Source: Ziziphus jujuba
Taxonomy: Eukaryota > Streptophyta > Magnoliopsida > Rosales > Rhamnaceae
Direction of reading: 5' to 3'
Assembly (NCBI RefSeq): GCF_031755915.1
Contig: NC_083379.1
Span: forward strand, 631,001 to 695,000
Length of the DNA stretch: 64,000 bases
The position numbers and the translations under genes are program-made. Below are positions 37,173-50,596 of this stretch, piece after piece. The notes under the pieces are model-generated. The model made no database searches. It was not told the origin of the DNA and saw only the letters and a program-made list of their open reading frames with translations. Within the stretch, counting starts at the first letter, position 1, and each line of letters starts with the position of its first letter.

Positions 37173-37524
37173 TTAGAATTTGAATTATGTAAATATATAT
37201 ATAGAAGATCCTTCTATGATCAGGAACGTCCATATGCGGATCAAGAGAAAAGACGGCTTTTCTCTTACATAGACAGGAAAAAGACAAAAGCTTTTCTAAG
37301 AACCGTCTTTTTTTTTTTTTTTTATCTGCATACAGATGGTTTTGACCATAAAATTATCCTGTATATGTATGTATATATATATATATATCCATATAAGTGA
37401 ATGGGAAAATGAGATAATCCTTGTAGAAGAAAAAATATGCTTTTCCTTTGCACAAAAAAAGTATGTACGTAGAAAGAAGTTGTCTTTTGCAAGAAAACTA
37501 TCACATCGTCTTTAACCAATAGCT

Positions 37525-37572
<48 letters not shown>

Positions 37573-37700
37573 ACACACACACATTTTCCCAAGAAGTCCT
37601 TTTCCATCTGTCACCAAAAGGAAATGTAAAAGAAAGGATTTGCTGGTCCTTCTATAAAATCAAAAGAGTTCAGGATATCTCCAGAGATGATCTTACATAA
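34015..37700. other. Spacer upstream of G
   Basis: AT-rich, no gene supported. It consists of the inverted-repeat arm to about 37055, then (TA)n at 37120-37167, a MITE at 37205-37362, and a (CT)n(CA)n tract at 37527-37583. The G-rich patch at 35203-35270 stands out against its surroundings. Confidence 0.6.
37205..37362. mobile_element. Short MITE, second family member
   Basis: The left end CTTCTATGATCAGGAACGTCC and right end CAGATGGTTTTGACCATAAA are inverted relatives, matching the ends of the MITE at 15117-15298. It is flanked by (TA)n on both sides. Confidence 0.6.
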
Positions 37701-38109
37701 TTTGGGACTAGATTCAAATCCTTAGCTTATTAACTCTAGATGCCATTTAAGGAACAAATGCACTTTTTCAAACTGTTTACTTTTTTTGTATTAAGTGTAT
37801 CAAGCAACATGATGAATAAAAAGTGAGATTAAAAAAGAGTTTGAAATCCTATATAAAGGGGACTCCTCCTTCATTTGAGGACTTTTGAAATCTTCTACTT
37901 AATCTTCTTCTCCTTATTCCTCTCCCTTATTCTAGCCATATTTATTGGATAACCTTCGCATCTCAGCCACCTTAGAGAGGAAAAGCATAAAAAGTAGAGA
38001 GATAAGCTTATTGAGTCAAGTGTGAGTTAAAATTTGTACTCCTGAATTTTAACCTTGTGGCGGTAAAGCCACTTTTGTTGATTGAAGTAGAAAGGTAGCA
38101 AGATAGAGG

Positions 38110-38610
38110 ACAAATTCAATTTGAACTCTACTAACTTAGGAGAATTTAATTTCAATTTGAATTCCACCGAAAGAGAATTCAAATTCAAGTTGAACTCTAC
38201 CTAAGAAGAATTCAATTTCAATTTAAACTTTACTACCCATATGCATCTATAAATATGCACATCTTCTCATTTGAAAATCATCCCATTTTGAAGAAGGGCT
38301 CAATTCATTCTCATGTAGAAGCCAAATCTATTATTGGTGTGAGAAACAGAGAGAAAGAAGGAGAATATTAAAGAGAGAGAGTTAGAAATGGTCTTTCCTA
38401 AATATTTGTGTCTTTCCTTTGTATTACATTTCTTGGCATGAGAAGCAAAGAGAGAGTAGGAGAATATTAGAGAGATAATGAAGAAAAGGTTTCTCCTAAA
38501 TATTCGTGTCTTTCCTTTGTGAGAAATAGAAAGGGAGAAAATAAGAGTATTAGAGAGAGAAAAAAAGTCTTTCCTAAATATGTGTTTCTTTCCTTTGTAA
38601 AGAGAGTGTG
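38110..38610 (+). repeat. Tandem repeats in the copia LTR or leader
   Basis: There are about four short units around AATTCAATTTGAACTCTAC (38110-38235). Three longer units of about 80-98 bp follow, each ending CTTTCCTAAATAT...TCTTTCCTTTGT (about 38341-38610). Confidence 0.65.
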
Positions 38611-38825
38611 TTTTCTCCTATTATAAGATATAGGGTATTGTCAATTATGCTCTTCTTATTTTAAAGAGAAATTATTACTTATATTCTTTTGCTATAATGA
38701 AATCTTTCTACAATTGCCAATTATTTGTGTGTATTTTTATTTGAGTATTTTACATGCAAATTTCTCATTTTTATAATTTCGACTTTAGCTGTAATTGTGT
38801 GCCATACAACACAATTTCCTAACAG

Positions 38826-38837
38826 TGGTATCAGAGC
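38826..38837 (+). promoter_or_regulatory. Retrotransposon primer-binding site
   Basis: TGGTATCAGAGC, complementary to the 3' end of plant initiator methionine tRNA, two bases after the LTR-like end TAACA. It is the start site for minus-strand synthesis in many copia elements. Confidence 0.85.
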
Positions 38838-39737
38838 CTGGTTCGTAGGTATCTGCAACAATGGCGGTGAAGTACGAAAAAAAATAAAATTCAATGGGAA
38901 TAATTTCTCATTATGGTAAATGAGAATGAAAGCAGTTTTAAGAAAAGATAACTGCTTGGTGGCAATTGAAGAAAGGCCCACGGAGATCGTCGATGACAAC
39001 AAGTGGAATGAGATGGATGGCAATGCTATTGCTAATCTGCACCTAGCACTAGCCGATGAAGTTTTGTTAAACGTGGCAGAAAAAAAGAAGGCAAAAGAAA
39101 TATGGGACACTCTTAAAGAAAAATCTATTGTCTTTGGAACAATTAGATAATAATGGTTGCAAAACCCATATTCAAGATGGGATCATGAATATAATTAAAG
39201 GCGTGCTTGTGGTGATGAAAGCGGAAAAGATAGCTGTAAATCTGTACATGTTTAAAGGAGAAACATAACAAGAAGGAGAAGCATCTATAGCGTCGGCAAG
39301 CTCTGCAAAAGAAGCAACGATAATGTGGCACCGTAACCTTGGCCATACGTTGGAATGAGGTCTGAAGATTCTTACTGAACAAAAGCTTCTTTCAAGGCTC
39401 AAAAATTTTTCATTACCATTTTGTGAGCATTGTGTTATTAGTAAGCAGCACAGATTAAAATTTAGCAGTTCTAATGCTAGAAGCAAAGCTATCTTAGAGT
39501 TGATCTACTCTTTTTTTGGCAAGCACCAGTTCTGTCCCTAGGAGGTGCAAGATATTTTGTATCTTTTATTGATTACTCCAGGAGATGTTGGGTGTATCCA
39601 ATCAAAAGGAAAGCAGATGTATTTTCAGTTTTCAAAATATTCAAAGCGAGGTTGAAACTTGTATCTGAAAAGAAGATCAAGTGTTTGAGAATGGAAAATG
39701 GAGGAGAATATACTGGTGAAGAATTTGATAGCCTTTG

Positions 39738-39918
39738 TGTAACAGTCCAGACCACCCGCATGCGATATTGTCCGCTTTGGCAAGGGCCCGCACGGTTTTG
39801 CTCTTCCTGACCTCAATACAACGGTGGGTCACAGGAAAAGGCCTCGCAAGGGAAAGGTATCCACACCCACTTATATGGTATGCTTCGTTCCCCTTTCCAA
39901 CCGATGTGGGATGTTACA
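39738..39918. mobile_element. 181-bp TRIM-like solo LTR nested in the copia integrase
   Basis: Ends TGTAACA...TGTTACA, flanked by CTTTG (39733-39737) and CTCTG (39919-39923), a 5-bp target duplication with one mismatch. Removing it rejoins the integrase reading (EEFDSLC with the next codons). Inner motifs GATATTGTCCGCTTTGG and AACCGATGTGGGATGTTACA are, as I recall, common to TRIM LTRs (Cassandra-like) in Rosaceae. The 5S-like segment typical of Cassandra is not seen. Confidence 0.7.
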
Positions 39919-40205
39919 CTCTGTCAATAAGAAGGTATCAAGAGGCAGTTGTGGTGTACACTCCACAGTAAAATGGAGTAATAGAGCAGATGAATAGAAT
40001 CTTGTTGGAACAGACAAGAGTGATGTTGAGAACGGCAGGGATGGCCAAGTCATTTTGGATAGAAGCAGTTAAAACCGCCTGCTATGTGATCAATCAGTCA
40101 CCATCGATCACAATTGTTCTGAAAACACAGATGGAGATGTGGATTGATAAGCCCGCTGATTATTCTCGCTTACATATCTTTGGAAGTCTTGTTTTTGTTA
40201 ATAAG

Positions 40206-40728
40206 TGTTTTATAAAATAAGTAATAAAATGTTTCACTATGTACAATGAAAAGTACTTCTAAATTTATTTTTAATATTTTAATTAATGTATTTAATATCT
40301 ATATTTTTAAATCTTGACAACATGTATTTGAAGAAGTACCATCTTTTAAAAGCAACTTTAGTGCCTTTTTTTTTTTTCTTTTTGTTTTTTTTGTTTTTGT
40401 TGTTCAAAAAAATACTTTTTAGTTTTTTGTCAAACATAATCACAAATATATATTGTTTTTGGTTCTTGAAAGCACTTATTAAAGCTTCAAAAACATATCC
40501 AATTATGCTCTAAAGTAATATTTTCATTGATCTTGAAAAGAAAAAAAACTGAATTATTTACATGGGACTAAAAATTAATATAAAAGAAAAAGGAAGAGAA
40601 GAAATTCCTAGTTTTCTATGTTATATTTTCAGTTTACATATTCTTAACCGTACACCGTAACATCCAAAATAAGTTGTTTTTTTTTTTAATTTTTTTTTAA
40701 ATTTTCATTATTTAACTTGTTATAATCT
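40206..40728. other. Junction between copia remnant and duplicated segment
   Basis: 40206-40519 is AT-rich and unrecognised. From about 40520 (CATTGATCTTGAAAAG..., then CATGGGACTAAAAATTAATATAAAAG) it matches intron 1 of the lyase-like genes, leading into pseudogene A'. No exon 1 is found. Confidence 0.55.
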
Positions 40729-42472
40729 ACTGTACAAAAAAAGAAAAAAAAAAGAAAAAAAAGAAAAAAAGGAACCAGGTTATAAACTCTCAAAATGACC
40801 TTAGCCGAAGCAATTAAATGAGTTAGTTTTATTACATACGATGAACATTCTCATGTCATGTCTGCATCAATGCTTAATTTGGTATTTTCCATATAATGTC
40901 TCTGTTTTATTTATTTATTTATTAGTCTTTCCCTGATCTCTTTAACCCTTGGTAGAAGGAAAGTGGAAAATGCAAATCAAATAAACAACATAACTAGATT
41001 ATATACGACCCAAATCCTAAACTGCTACATATACTTCTTGACTTTTAAGAGCAATCCAATACTTATGTGAAACAGCTTTTACTGGATGTTACTTTAAACC
41101 AAATATTAACTTTCTTCAAATTTTGACCTCTTCTCTTAATGTTTTGCAGATTTTAGTCGCATGACATCCGTACATAATGCTACTGATTCACCATTAGAAG
41201 ACATATACGACTATATACAAGTAGGAGGAGGCACAGCAGGGTGCCCATTGGCCTATCAGAAAAATATCTGTTTCTTGTTCTTGAAAGAGGCAGTGCCCCT
41301 GCTCATATTATTTGAAAGAGACGTGGAAAAAAATCATCTTCTCTTCCAATGCACCACGTGACTAGTGTAATATTATTTGATGAAATCTATGTCTCTGTGT
41401 TTTCCTCTGTTCTGCCATTAACAAACTCAAACGCAGGTTTTTCTGCAACTGGAGTCATATATATTGATACGAAAGGCAGGACTCATCGGGCATTTATAAG
41501 ACATGTGAGGTGGTACTGAGTGCGGGGCCAATTGGGAGCCTCCAACTTCTTCTTCTCCGCGGAGTTGGACCAGTTCATCATCTTTCTTCACTGCATATAC
41601 CGATTGTTTACTCAAATCCTGACGTGGGAAATTTTATGGCCGACAATCCTCGTAATAACATCAACATTGTAGGTCCATTTGCATTGGACTCATCAACTGC
41701 ACAGGTGGTAGGAAGTACCAGTGACTTCAATATTGCAGAGGCTATGTCCCTCAATTTGCCATTTTCTTTTCCTCAAGCTTTTGGCCTGTTTCCAAACTCC
41801 AAACTCCACTTCTCCTTTACAATTCAGTTTGGAAAACATTGTTCAGAAGTTCTCCGGATCTAAGTCCACCGCTTCCCTCCAGTTGCTGTCATCCGCCAAA
41901 GTGAAGCTTTACGGTTCAACTTCTTTTCTGAAGCAGTGGACCTTGCTCGTTGTGTTAAAGGAACGAGGGAGGTTGGTGATTTGCTGAAGAAAAAGTTCCT
42001 GGAACAACTAAAGTTTCAAGTTCCTGGAACGACTAAAGTTTCAGGATTTGGAGGGTACAGAAGATTTCAAGTTTTTATGACCACCTTTGCCGAAGAATCA
42101 GTCTGATGATGCATCAATGGTGACGTTTTGTCGAAGCACGATGCCGAACTTCTGGCATTTCCATGGTGGATGCTTGGTGTGAAAAGTGGTAGATGGTGAT
42201 TATCTGGTGAAGGGTACAAATTCACTTCGTGTGGTAGATGGATCCACAGTCAATGCCTCACCGGGGACCAATCCGCAGGCCACTGTTATGATGATAGGCC
42301 GGTTAGTTTTCATTTTAGATTAGAAACTAATATTAATTTTACAAATTAATTAATTATAACCAATTGCCTTAATGTTTTTTTTTACTTGGATGTGTGTATT
42401 TTGAGCAGGTACGTTGGGCTTAAGATTCTGCAGGAAAGAAAAGCAGCAAAGTATGTGGATACGACATTGTGA
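40520..42472 (+). pseudogene. Mandelonitrile lyase-like pseudogene A' (duplicate of A)
   Basis: Second copy of pseudogene A with the same lesions: the frameshift near the FAD loop, the large exon 2 deletion, the exon 3 frameshifts and stop, and the extended exon 4. Exons are at 41150-41357, 41437-42301 and 42409-42472. The gene was therefore dead before the segment duplicated. Intron 1-like sequence reaches back to about 40520. No exon 1 (the [20 protein letters not shown] signal peptide) is visible upstream, where sequence of unknown origin and the copia remnant replace it. Confidence 0.9.
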
Positions 42473-45400
42473 TCAATATCATGTTTTCAATGAATTCGAA
42501 ATAGTAAAATAAATCGAGGAATAATAAATTTGTTAAACGACCGTTTCCATGTGTGATGAGTTTGTTTTGTAATTCTTTGTTGTGTCTACATTTAATTAAT
42601 CTATAAGACTAGGTTGTGATATGCTTCACTTGCTGCAAGCTCAGTCTTCGTTATATCAGAAATTTTATATCAGCATGATTTGTTCTCAGAATTACACTTG
42701 TTTTTTTGGTCAACAGAATTTAACTATTTGGTCACCTATTTTTGAAGTTTTAACTATTTTTTTCTTATTTATTTATCTAATTATCTCCTTAATAAATGAT
42801 TTCTATTAGTATATTTTTTGGTCAATGACTTATGTTTGTTCTTTTATCTTAAATCTTAAACGAGTTAAGTGCATCTTAGGTCCAAATAGACCTTAATGAT
42901 TATGTTTAATTTTTTTAATTAAAGATATTACATATTAATAGTGAAATTTTATGAAAGATATATAACGATCCTTAATTAATGGGTCGGGTCTTAGGATCGC
43001 CTAAACGGACTTTAGATTTGGGAACATTTGAAAAGGTCCAAAAACTGAGAACCCTCAAAAAGGGCTTGGAATCTAGATTGCACGAACAAATCCTAGAACC
43101 AAGACTGCTGGAATGGATTCATGACCTGGAAACGCCTGAAAAAGTCCATAAGTCAAGCTCACCAGATTCAAGATAAGTTGGTTTTAAGATACAAATGTAA
43201 AAGACAAACACAAAATTGAATGAGGACTAGTAACCACATTTTTTTTTTTTGGTCATTAACATATAATAGATTTTAAAAATAATATTTGAAATAGTCATCT
43301 TTTTGTATATTTATTTATTTTATTGAAGTAAAACCTGACTTTATTGATCCCCCCCCCCCCAAAAAAAAAAAAAAAACTCACTTTATTGTATTTTAATATA
43401 TATATATATATATAAATATATATATATTCCTGCAGTATATGCTCCATTTTTTTGGTCATTAACTTGTAACCAGTTAGTTATTCCATATATAGATTTAAAA
43501 CATAATGTCAAAGAAATAGTCGTCTTTTTATTTATTTATTGAAATAAAACCTGAATTTATTGTGTTTTAATTTGTATATGTTTTTGGAGTATATGCTCCA
43601 TGGTCCATACTATTATGGTTGAAAACATATTTGACCTTTTTTTGTTTTGGTTGGAAATAAATTTAACCTTTTTATATTAAAATAAATCCTATAATTTTAT
43701 AGTTATTTATTTGTCAAATATATATATTTACACACACACACACATATAGAAGTGATATTCAAGTGACTATCTTTCAATTTATTCTAGGAGATATGATAGT
43801 GTGGACAACAAAAAGAAACTTATATTGTCTAATTTATTTGGTTTTACATGTTAATCTTTACAATATATATAAATATATATATATATATATACACATATAT
43901 ACATATATATTTAGAGAGAGTTAGACTTACATTAGGACTACCTAATAATTTTAACATAAGATTTTCCTTTGATTACATCAAAGATTATGATTTAAAATGT
44001 AAAAGTAATCAAATATAAGTTTAGTGACATACTAAAATAATATTTTGGAAGAGTAAACCTTGTTGGGATCCAGTAATTAATAAATATAATTTTAAATTTC
44101 AACCTTTAATATGATTCAAAAGTTGAAAAAATAAGTTTTGACGTTAGTTCTAATATTAAAACTTGATTTGACTCTGATTATATATATATTTTTATATTAT
44201 ATTATATATGTTAATATCTAAGATAAAATATATTTGGGATCATATGGGTGATATTTTTAGTATACACATCAGTATATTTATTAAATTAAGTTTGGAGATA
44301 GTTTTCAAGAAAATATTTCTATATATATATACAATGCAACCATGCTCGTATTAGATCGACTTGATGGTTTTACCATAAATATTTTATTTTTCAGTCCGTA
44401 GATCGCTTCAATGACTAATATTAAAAAAAATTTATTTATAGTTATTTGAGTCTTTCCAAAGTTTACTTTGCTCAAATGAGATTTTCATTGGTATATCACT
44501 AAATCCATATTTGATCAATGATTAAAATTTAAATTTTAGCTTTCAATGTGATTTAAAATCTAACAATAAAAAAACCTAATACTAAAACCATTAGGTCTAT
44601 CTAATGTGAACCTAACTCTATCACATATATTTTTGAAATTTAGATATGTATAAAAATTATTTTATTGTTTGTATTTATTTAAAACAAATATGTACATTAA
44701 TCCATAGCATTAAAGAAATAAATCATAAATATAGAACAAACTGTCAACCGCATTACTTATTTTCTAGAACTATTCAAAATATTAATATACCAATATTAAT
44801 TTTTTAAGTAACTACTTGTTTGGTAATCGAAATATTATAAGTCATCAACTGATAAGAAACTTTTGATAATGAACTACAGTACTAGCTCTCCAAATTAAAT
44901 ATATACATATATATATATATATATTGTATGTCATAATTAGTTTAGGTGTAATTGTCACTAACAACACAAAGCATGCTTTTTTTTTTTTTTTGGTTGGTTA
45001 ATAACGACACAAAACATGTTGTTAACATAATCAGTCACATAACTAAATTGAATTAAAATCGACAAGGGATTTAAAAGTGCTCGATTTGTACAGTAGAAGT
45101 AGGTATGCAATGTATGCAATACCTTAGAATTGACTATCTGGCTTGACTTTTGTGGATGTTCATTGTCAAAGTCAAACAATACAATTAGCAATGTACTATT
45201 TTTTGAAGTAAAACATTAATTTTGTATTAACAAATAAGACCAGAGACAGCAGTTAGTATATTACCCCAAAGAAAAAAAAAATAAAAAAAATACAGTGGTA
45301 AGTAAAAGAGTAATGAGCCGGGCCCCTCTTCTAACAGCAAAGAATAATTAAGATTCTCAAGAATGGCCATATTGAGCCGGTGCTTGACCAACTCTATTAG

Positions 45401-46702
45401 TACTTCTAAATTCTAATAATGTAGAGTTGGATGGAGACCTTCTACCATAATTTTTCTGTTCATCTAAACTTGAAAAGCAATTATTCCCCCCCCCCCCCCC
45501 CCTAGTTTTTTTTTTTTTTTAATGTTTTTAAATTAAGAGAGGATCATATAAATAGTAGATAAGAATAAGAACTGAAAATCTGAATCCTGTATTGTTTCAT
45601 ACTAATCAATGTTAGAAGCTAATCCCATTGGGCATTTATTGATAATTACAGCTTGTGTGGTAATTTACAGTGTAACTGGAATTTGATTTAGAAAAATGCA
45701 TAAACAAAAACACATATGGCGAAGTGAAAAGCATTATTGAAGATTATTGCCAATAATGATGAATAACATTTTCAAAACAAATTGGCTCCTTTTATTTGAA
45801 GACTATATAAAAAATTAAACAGTAGCAGTGTTGAAAAGCTAGAAATACTGGAATGAGAGACAAAGAATCACGAAGGCCAGTTAAATGTGTTTCATTTTCA
45901 AATACTGTCTTCGAAGACAAACGATGATGAAATATTGTTGCTACACATGCATTGTCTTGTAAAAATAATTGAGAATCCATTGTATGCCAAAATCTGTAAC
46001 GGATTTTGTCTTCGCAGATAAAATGTTGTGATATTTTATCATCAATGATTGCATTGCATTGCATTTATGTGAAAATCCATCAATAAAGATTGTATTTCGC
46101 GCTCCATTATTTCTCTCGATATAACGTTGCGTATACATATTTTAATCCTATAATGCGTGTATGGTGGTAGAGATGATAGGTGAGTTGATCGATTTTGTCA
46201 TACAAATTGTTTTAAAATAAAAATTGATATATAAAGGGGATTTATTGAGAAAGATTGTGAATGACAATTATTTACAATAGTTAGATTTAGAAAATTATAC
46301 AGATTTAATAATTGTAAATGTTATTTTTCATTATCTCCTTTAATAAATTTTTTATTATATTATTTTTATATATTTAAATATATAAATATATTATCTTCTC
46401 GAATGTTAGTTGAATTTTTTTTTTAATTTTTTTGTCAAATAAATAATATTATGATTTTGGTAAACGCCTTGGGAACTCACATCATGATTTTCCTTTTGAT
46501 GGAAGAAGTTGGATCTCGAGAAATCATGTATCTTTTATTTCAGATAGTATATAGCTAGTGGAGGCTGACAGTCTTGTCTAAGAAATTAAAAAATGTTTCT
46601 TATTTAGCAGCCCCAGCCCAAGTAAGATATAATTTATACGAAGAACATGGTTTAATTGGCAAGATTAAGCCAACGGAGCAAATGTTGGACTTTTTGCATG
46701 AT

Positions 46703-46743
<41 letters not shown>

Positions 46744-46773
46744 TCCGTTTTTATATGTACACAAAGATTTTTT

Positions 46774-46813
<40 letters not shown>

Positions 46814-47160
46814 CAGTTTTTATATGTGCAAAAAGATTTTTTATAAATATCATTTTGATCATTGAATTAATAGTTTTATTGGTGTATAAGGCATAATTAT
46901 CTATAACTTTCCAATATGCATTCATTCAATGTAGTTATTTGTTAAATACTTTGGTTCAGTGAATATTTCCTATATATATATATATATATACACATACATT
47001 ATTTTCTATAATTATTTGCAAAATATTCAAGCTATTCTTGCATGCTTATTTTATATAATTATAAAGGACTAAAAGAAGACAGAGGAAGGGAGGAATAAAA
47101 AATAAAAAGAAAAACAGAAAAAACAAAACAATTTTTTTTCAAAAGCACCATTGATCAGTC
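42473..47160. other. A'-B' intergenic spacer
   Basis: Duplicate of 1745-6440. It differs in TA-repeat and poly-C lengths (for example C12 against C14 at about 43349) and at a few bases. No gene is supported. Confidence 0.7.
43914..44624. mobile_element. MITE-like element, duplicate copy
   Basis: Duplicate of the inverted-repeat element at 3188-3898, with one visible substitution (A to T, matching position 3804). Confidence 0.55.
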
Positions 47161-47167
47161 TATAAAT
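47161..47167 (+). promoter_or_regulatory. TATA box of gene B'
   Basis: TATAAAT 59 bp before the ATG, identical to the gene B promoter. Confidence 0.65.
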
Positions 47168-47219
47168 TATCAAAAACACCTTCCGCTTTTAGTTCAAAGT
47201 TACCATAGAGACATTGAAA

Positions 47220-49695
47220 ATGGCTACAGCTTTGTTTTTGATTATGCTTTCATATATTTTGCATCCTCATTTGGAGGTTCTCGCATTGGCCACTTCATCT
47301 GATCACGGTATGTAGTATATAACCCTGTAATTTTTATTACTTTTATGCTGAATCATATCTTTATTTGTACATCTCTTAATGTTGGATTGGTAAATAATTA
47401 GCTTTTTATAAAATAAATTATTAAGGTATAATTGTGTTTCGAACTATTGGCACCGCGGCCACAATAAAGACATTTCCATTGAGCTAATAAAAATGAATTA
47501 CTTCCTTGCAACTGAAAATGAGTACAAAAGAAAAACGAAGAAAAAAACAAGTATTAATTTTTCGTGTTATATTTTCTATTTACATATTTTTAACCAAAAA
47601 ACAGTAAAATCTAAAATTGGTTACTTTTTATTTTTATTTTTTTTTAATGAACCAATTAAACGCGTTAGTTTAACATTTTCATGTCATGAATAAAGTCACT
47701 GTTCATTTATTTATTTATTTATTATTTTTATTACTCTTCACTCGTCTCTCTTAGAAGAAAAAGAAAAAAGTTGGAAAATGCAATTCCAGTAAATTACATA
47801 ACTGTAAATTATATGCGACTAAAATCCTAAATTGCAGCAAACTTTGGGACTTTTAAGAGCAATTCAATATGTATATGAAACAGAACATCTTTTTCTGGAT
47901 GTTATTTCAAATGAAATACCAATTTTGTTCGAAATTTCTCATTTGTCTTCATATTTTGCAGATTTTAGTTACATGAAATCTGTACAAAATGCTACCGATC
48001 TACCATTAGAAGAGTCATACGACTATATAATAGTGGGAGGAGGCACAGCAGGGTGCCCATTGGCTGCAACTTTATCAGAAAAATACTCTGTTCTTGTCCT
48101 TGAAAGAGGCAGTGCCCCAGTTTCATACCCAAATGTGTTAAGCGCAAATGGCTTATTAGCTAATCTATTGCAGGAAGACGATGGAAAGACACCAGCTCAG
48201 CGGTTCACTTCAGAAGATGGAGTTCCAAATGCAAGAGGAAGGATCCTCGGCGGTAGTAGCATGATCAATGTGGGATTTTTCTCCAGAGCGGATGACCAAT
48301 TCTACAATGAATCAGGCATTGACTGGGACATGGATTTGGTCGAGAAGTCATACCAGTGGGTGGAAGACACTATTGTGTTCCGCTCCAATTTGTCTGCTTT
48401 TCAATCTATTTTCAGAAAAGCTTTGCTTCAAGCTGGAGTTGGTCCTGACAATGGATTCAGCCTTAAACACTTGGTAGGAACCAAAACTTCGGGTTCTACC
48501 TTCGATAACCAAGGAAGGAGACATGGAGCTGTGGAGCTTCTCAACAGAGCAGTACTGAAGAATCTGAGAGTTGCAGTTGAGGCCTATGTGGAAAGAATCA
48601 TCTTCAGCTCTTCCAATAATGCATCACGTGAGTACTACTAGAACATTATTGTTTGATGAAATCTGTCTCTCTTTGTGTTTTTCTATTAACAAACTCAATA
48701 CGCAGGTTTGTCTGCAAGTGGAGTCATATATACTGATTCGAAAGGGAAGACTCATCGGGCATTAATAAGAGAAAAGGGAGAGGTGATACTGAGTGCAGGG
48801 GCAATTGGGAGTCCTCAACTTCTCCTTCTCAGTGGAATTGGTCCAGTTCATCATCTTTCTTCTCTGCATATTCCAATTGTTCACTCAAATCCTGATGTAG
48901 GAAATTTCATGGCTGACAATCCTCGTAATAACATCAACATTGTAGCCCCATATGCATTGGACCCATCAGTTGTACAGGTTGTAGGAATTACCAGTGAGTT
49001 CAATATTATAGAGGCCATCTCCTACCCTTTGCCATTTTCATTTCCTCAACCTTTTGGCCTCTTTCCAAAGTCCACTTCTCCTTTACAATTGACTGTGGCA
49101 ACCATTGTCGAGAAGTTCACGGGACCTCAGTCGACCGGTTCCCTTCGGTTGCTGTCATCGGCCAAGGTGAAAGTTAGCCCGGCTGTGAGGTTCAACTACT
49201 TTTCTGAAACGGTGGACCTTGCTCGTTGTGTTAAAGGAATGAGGAAGGTTGGTGATTTGCTGGAGACAGTGTCCTTGGAAGAACTAAAGTTTGAAGATTT
49301 GGAGGGTGCAGAAGGTTTCAAGTTTTTAGGACCATCTTTGCCAAAGAACCAATCTGATGATGCATCAATGGGGACATTTTGTCGAAGCACGGTGACAACG
49401 TTTTGGCATTACCACGGTGGTTGCTTGGTGGGAAAGGTGGTGGATGGTGATTACAGGGTCAAAGGGACAAATTCACTCCGTGTGGTTGATGGATCCACAT
49501 TCAATGCCTCACCAGGGACCAATCCTCAAGCCACCCTTATGATGATAGGCCGGTTAGTTTTCTTTTTAAATTAATTAGAAAAGTTATATTAATCTCTCAA
49601 ATTAATTGTAACCAATTGGCTTTTACTTGGTTGTTTGTATTTTGGGCAGGTATATTGGGCTTAAGATTCTGCAGCAACGAAGAGCAGCAAAATAG
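47220..49695 (+). CDS. (R)-mandelonitrile lyase-like GMC flavoprotein, gene B' (duplicate of B)
   Basis: Exons 47220-47307, 47962-48627, 48706-49552 and 49650-49695; 548 residues. Exon 2 and exon 3 translations are identical to gene B, including the FAD loop, both GMC signatures, WHYHGG and GTNPQ. The core promoter is identical too. If the duplication is real, dosage of this gene is doubled; the sequence gives no sign of functional divergence between B and B'. Confidence 0.9.
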
Positions 49696-50510
49696 ATATG
49701 TAAAATATTGTGATCAGGAATAACAAACTTGTAAAACGACCACTTCCATGTGTGATGAGTATGTTCAATAAGTCATGGTGGTGGTTGAGCATATGTATTA
49801 TAAATCTTTGTTGTATCTACATTTAATTAATATATAAGACTTGTGCTCTGTTTCACTTGCTTCAAGCTCCATTCCATAACAACAGAAATTTTTCTCATCA
49901 TGTTTTGTCTAGAAACACTTTGATCACTTCTTTTTGAACTTTCATTTTTTTTCCCCCTTATTTCTCTATCTAATTATTTCTTCAATAAATGATATATAAT
50001 AGTGGCTCTTTAGTTGAAATTGGATTTCAAATGAGAATGGAAAAAAAAAAAAAAAATATACATGCTACGCCGTTTAAAGTATATACAAATGAGAAAGGGA
50101 AAAAAATCTCGATAAAAGTTCAAATGATTGACATCTGATATATAATATGACTTCCTGGATTGGCCATGGCCAATTGATAAAACTTGTTTGTGAAAAAACA
50201 AAATAAAAAAAGACATTAAGCCATGTCTTTTGCTTACTTTGGAATCTAAATTTTAATCTAAGTGAGAGGTACCAGGAAAAAACAATTCTTCCCCGTCTTT
50301 AGAACTTTGTGTCAGGCAATTAGTGAAATTTCGTCATCAATGATTGATTGTATTTTGAGATGAACTTATTTAATGTGAAGATTCTTTTTTTTGTTTTTTT
50401 TTTTGTTTTTTGGTACTAATTTGAAAATTCGTTGAATATAATTTGCAGTCCAACTCGTTCCAGAAAAAACAAGAAACAAAAACAAGAAAACAATTTTTGA
50501 GAAGCACCTT
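49696..50510. other. B'-C' intergenic region
   Basis: Duplicate of 8978-9790: the 3' flank of B' and the upstream region of C'. No separate gene is seen. Confidence 0.6.
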
Positions 50511-50516
50511 TGTTTG

Positions 50517-50523
50517 TATAAAT
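50517..50523 (+). promoter_or_regulatory. TATA box of gene C'
   Basis: TATAAAT 80 bp before the ATG; identical to the gene C promoter. Confidence 0.6.
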
Positions 50524-50596
50524 TATCATAACCGCCAATATCGTAGAGAGAATTCACCAAAAATAAAAATAAAAATATCATACAGAGACATCGAGA

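Larger units (their letters stand above)
37700..40205 (+). mobile_element. Decayed Ty1/copia retrotransposon remnant
   Basis: A probable LTR end ...TTTCCTAACA (to 38824) is followed by TGGTATCAGAGC (38826-38837), the primer-binding site matching initiator Met-tRNA. Next comes a gag-like reading (about 38861-39130: KIKFNGNNFSLW, then IWDTLKEKS) with an in-frame stop. Pol fragments follow: a GAG-pre-integrase piece (about 39310-39500: WHRNLGH, CEHCV), integrase core pieces (39540-39735, FIDYSRRCWVYPIK) and 39925-40200 (SFWIEAVKTACYVIN). Frameshifts, stops and the loss of protease, reverse transcriptase and RNase H show it is dead. The left boundary is uncertain. Confidence 0.8.

Noticed and set aside
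38110..38610. CRISPR-like repeat array
   Set aside because: Repeats are irregular, adjacent and without unique spacers, and lie in the leader or LTR of a plant retrotransposon.
38826..38837. Possible tRNA-related gene
   Set aside because: Only 12 bases match the end of initiator tRNA, right after an LTR end: a primer-binding site, not a tRNA gene.
39738..39918. 5S rRNA-bearing Cassandra element
   Set aside because: The ends resemble that TRIM group, but no 5S-like segment is visible in the 181 bp.
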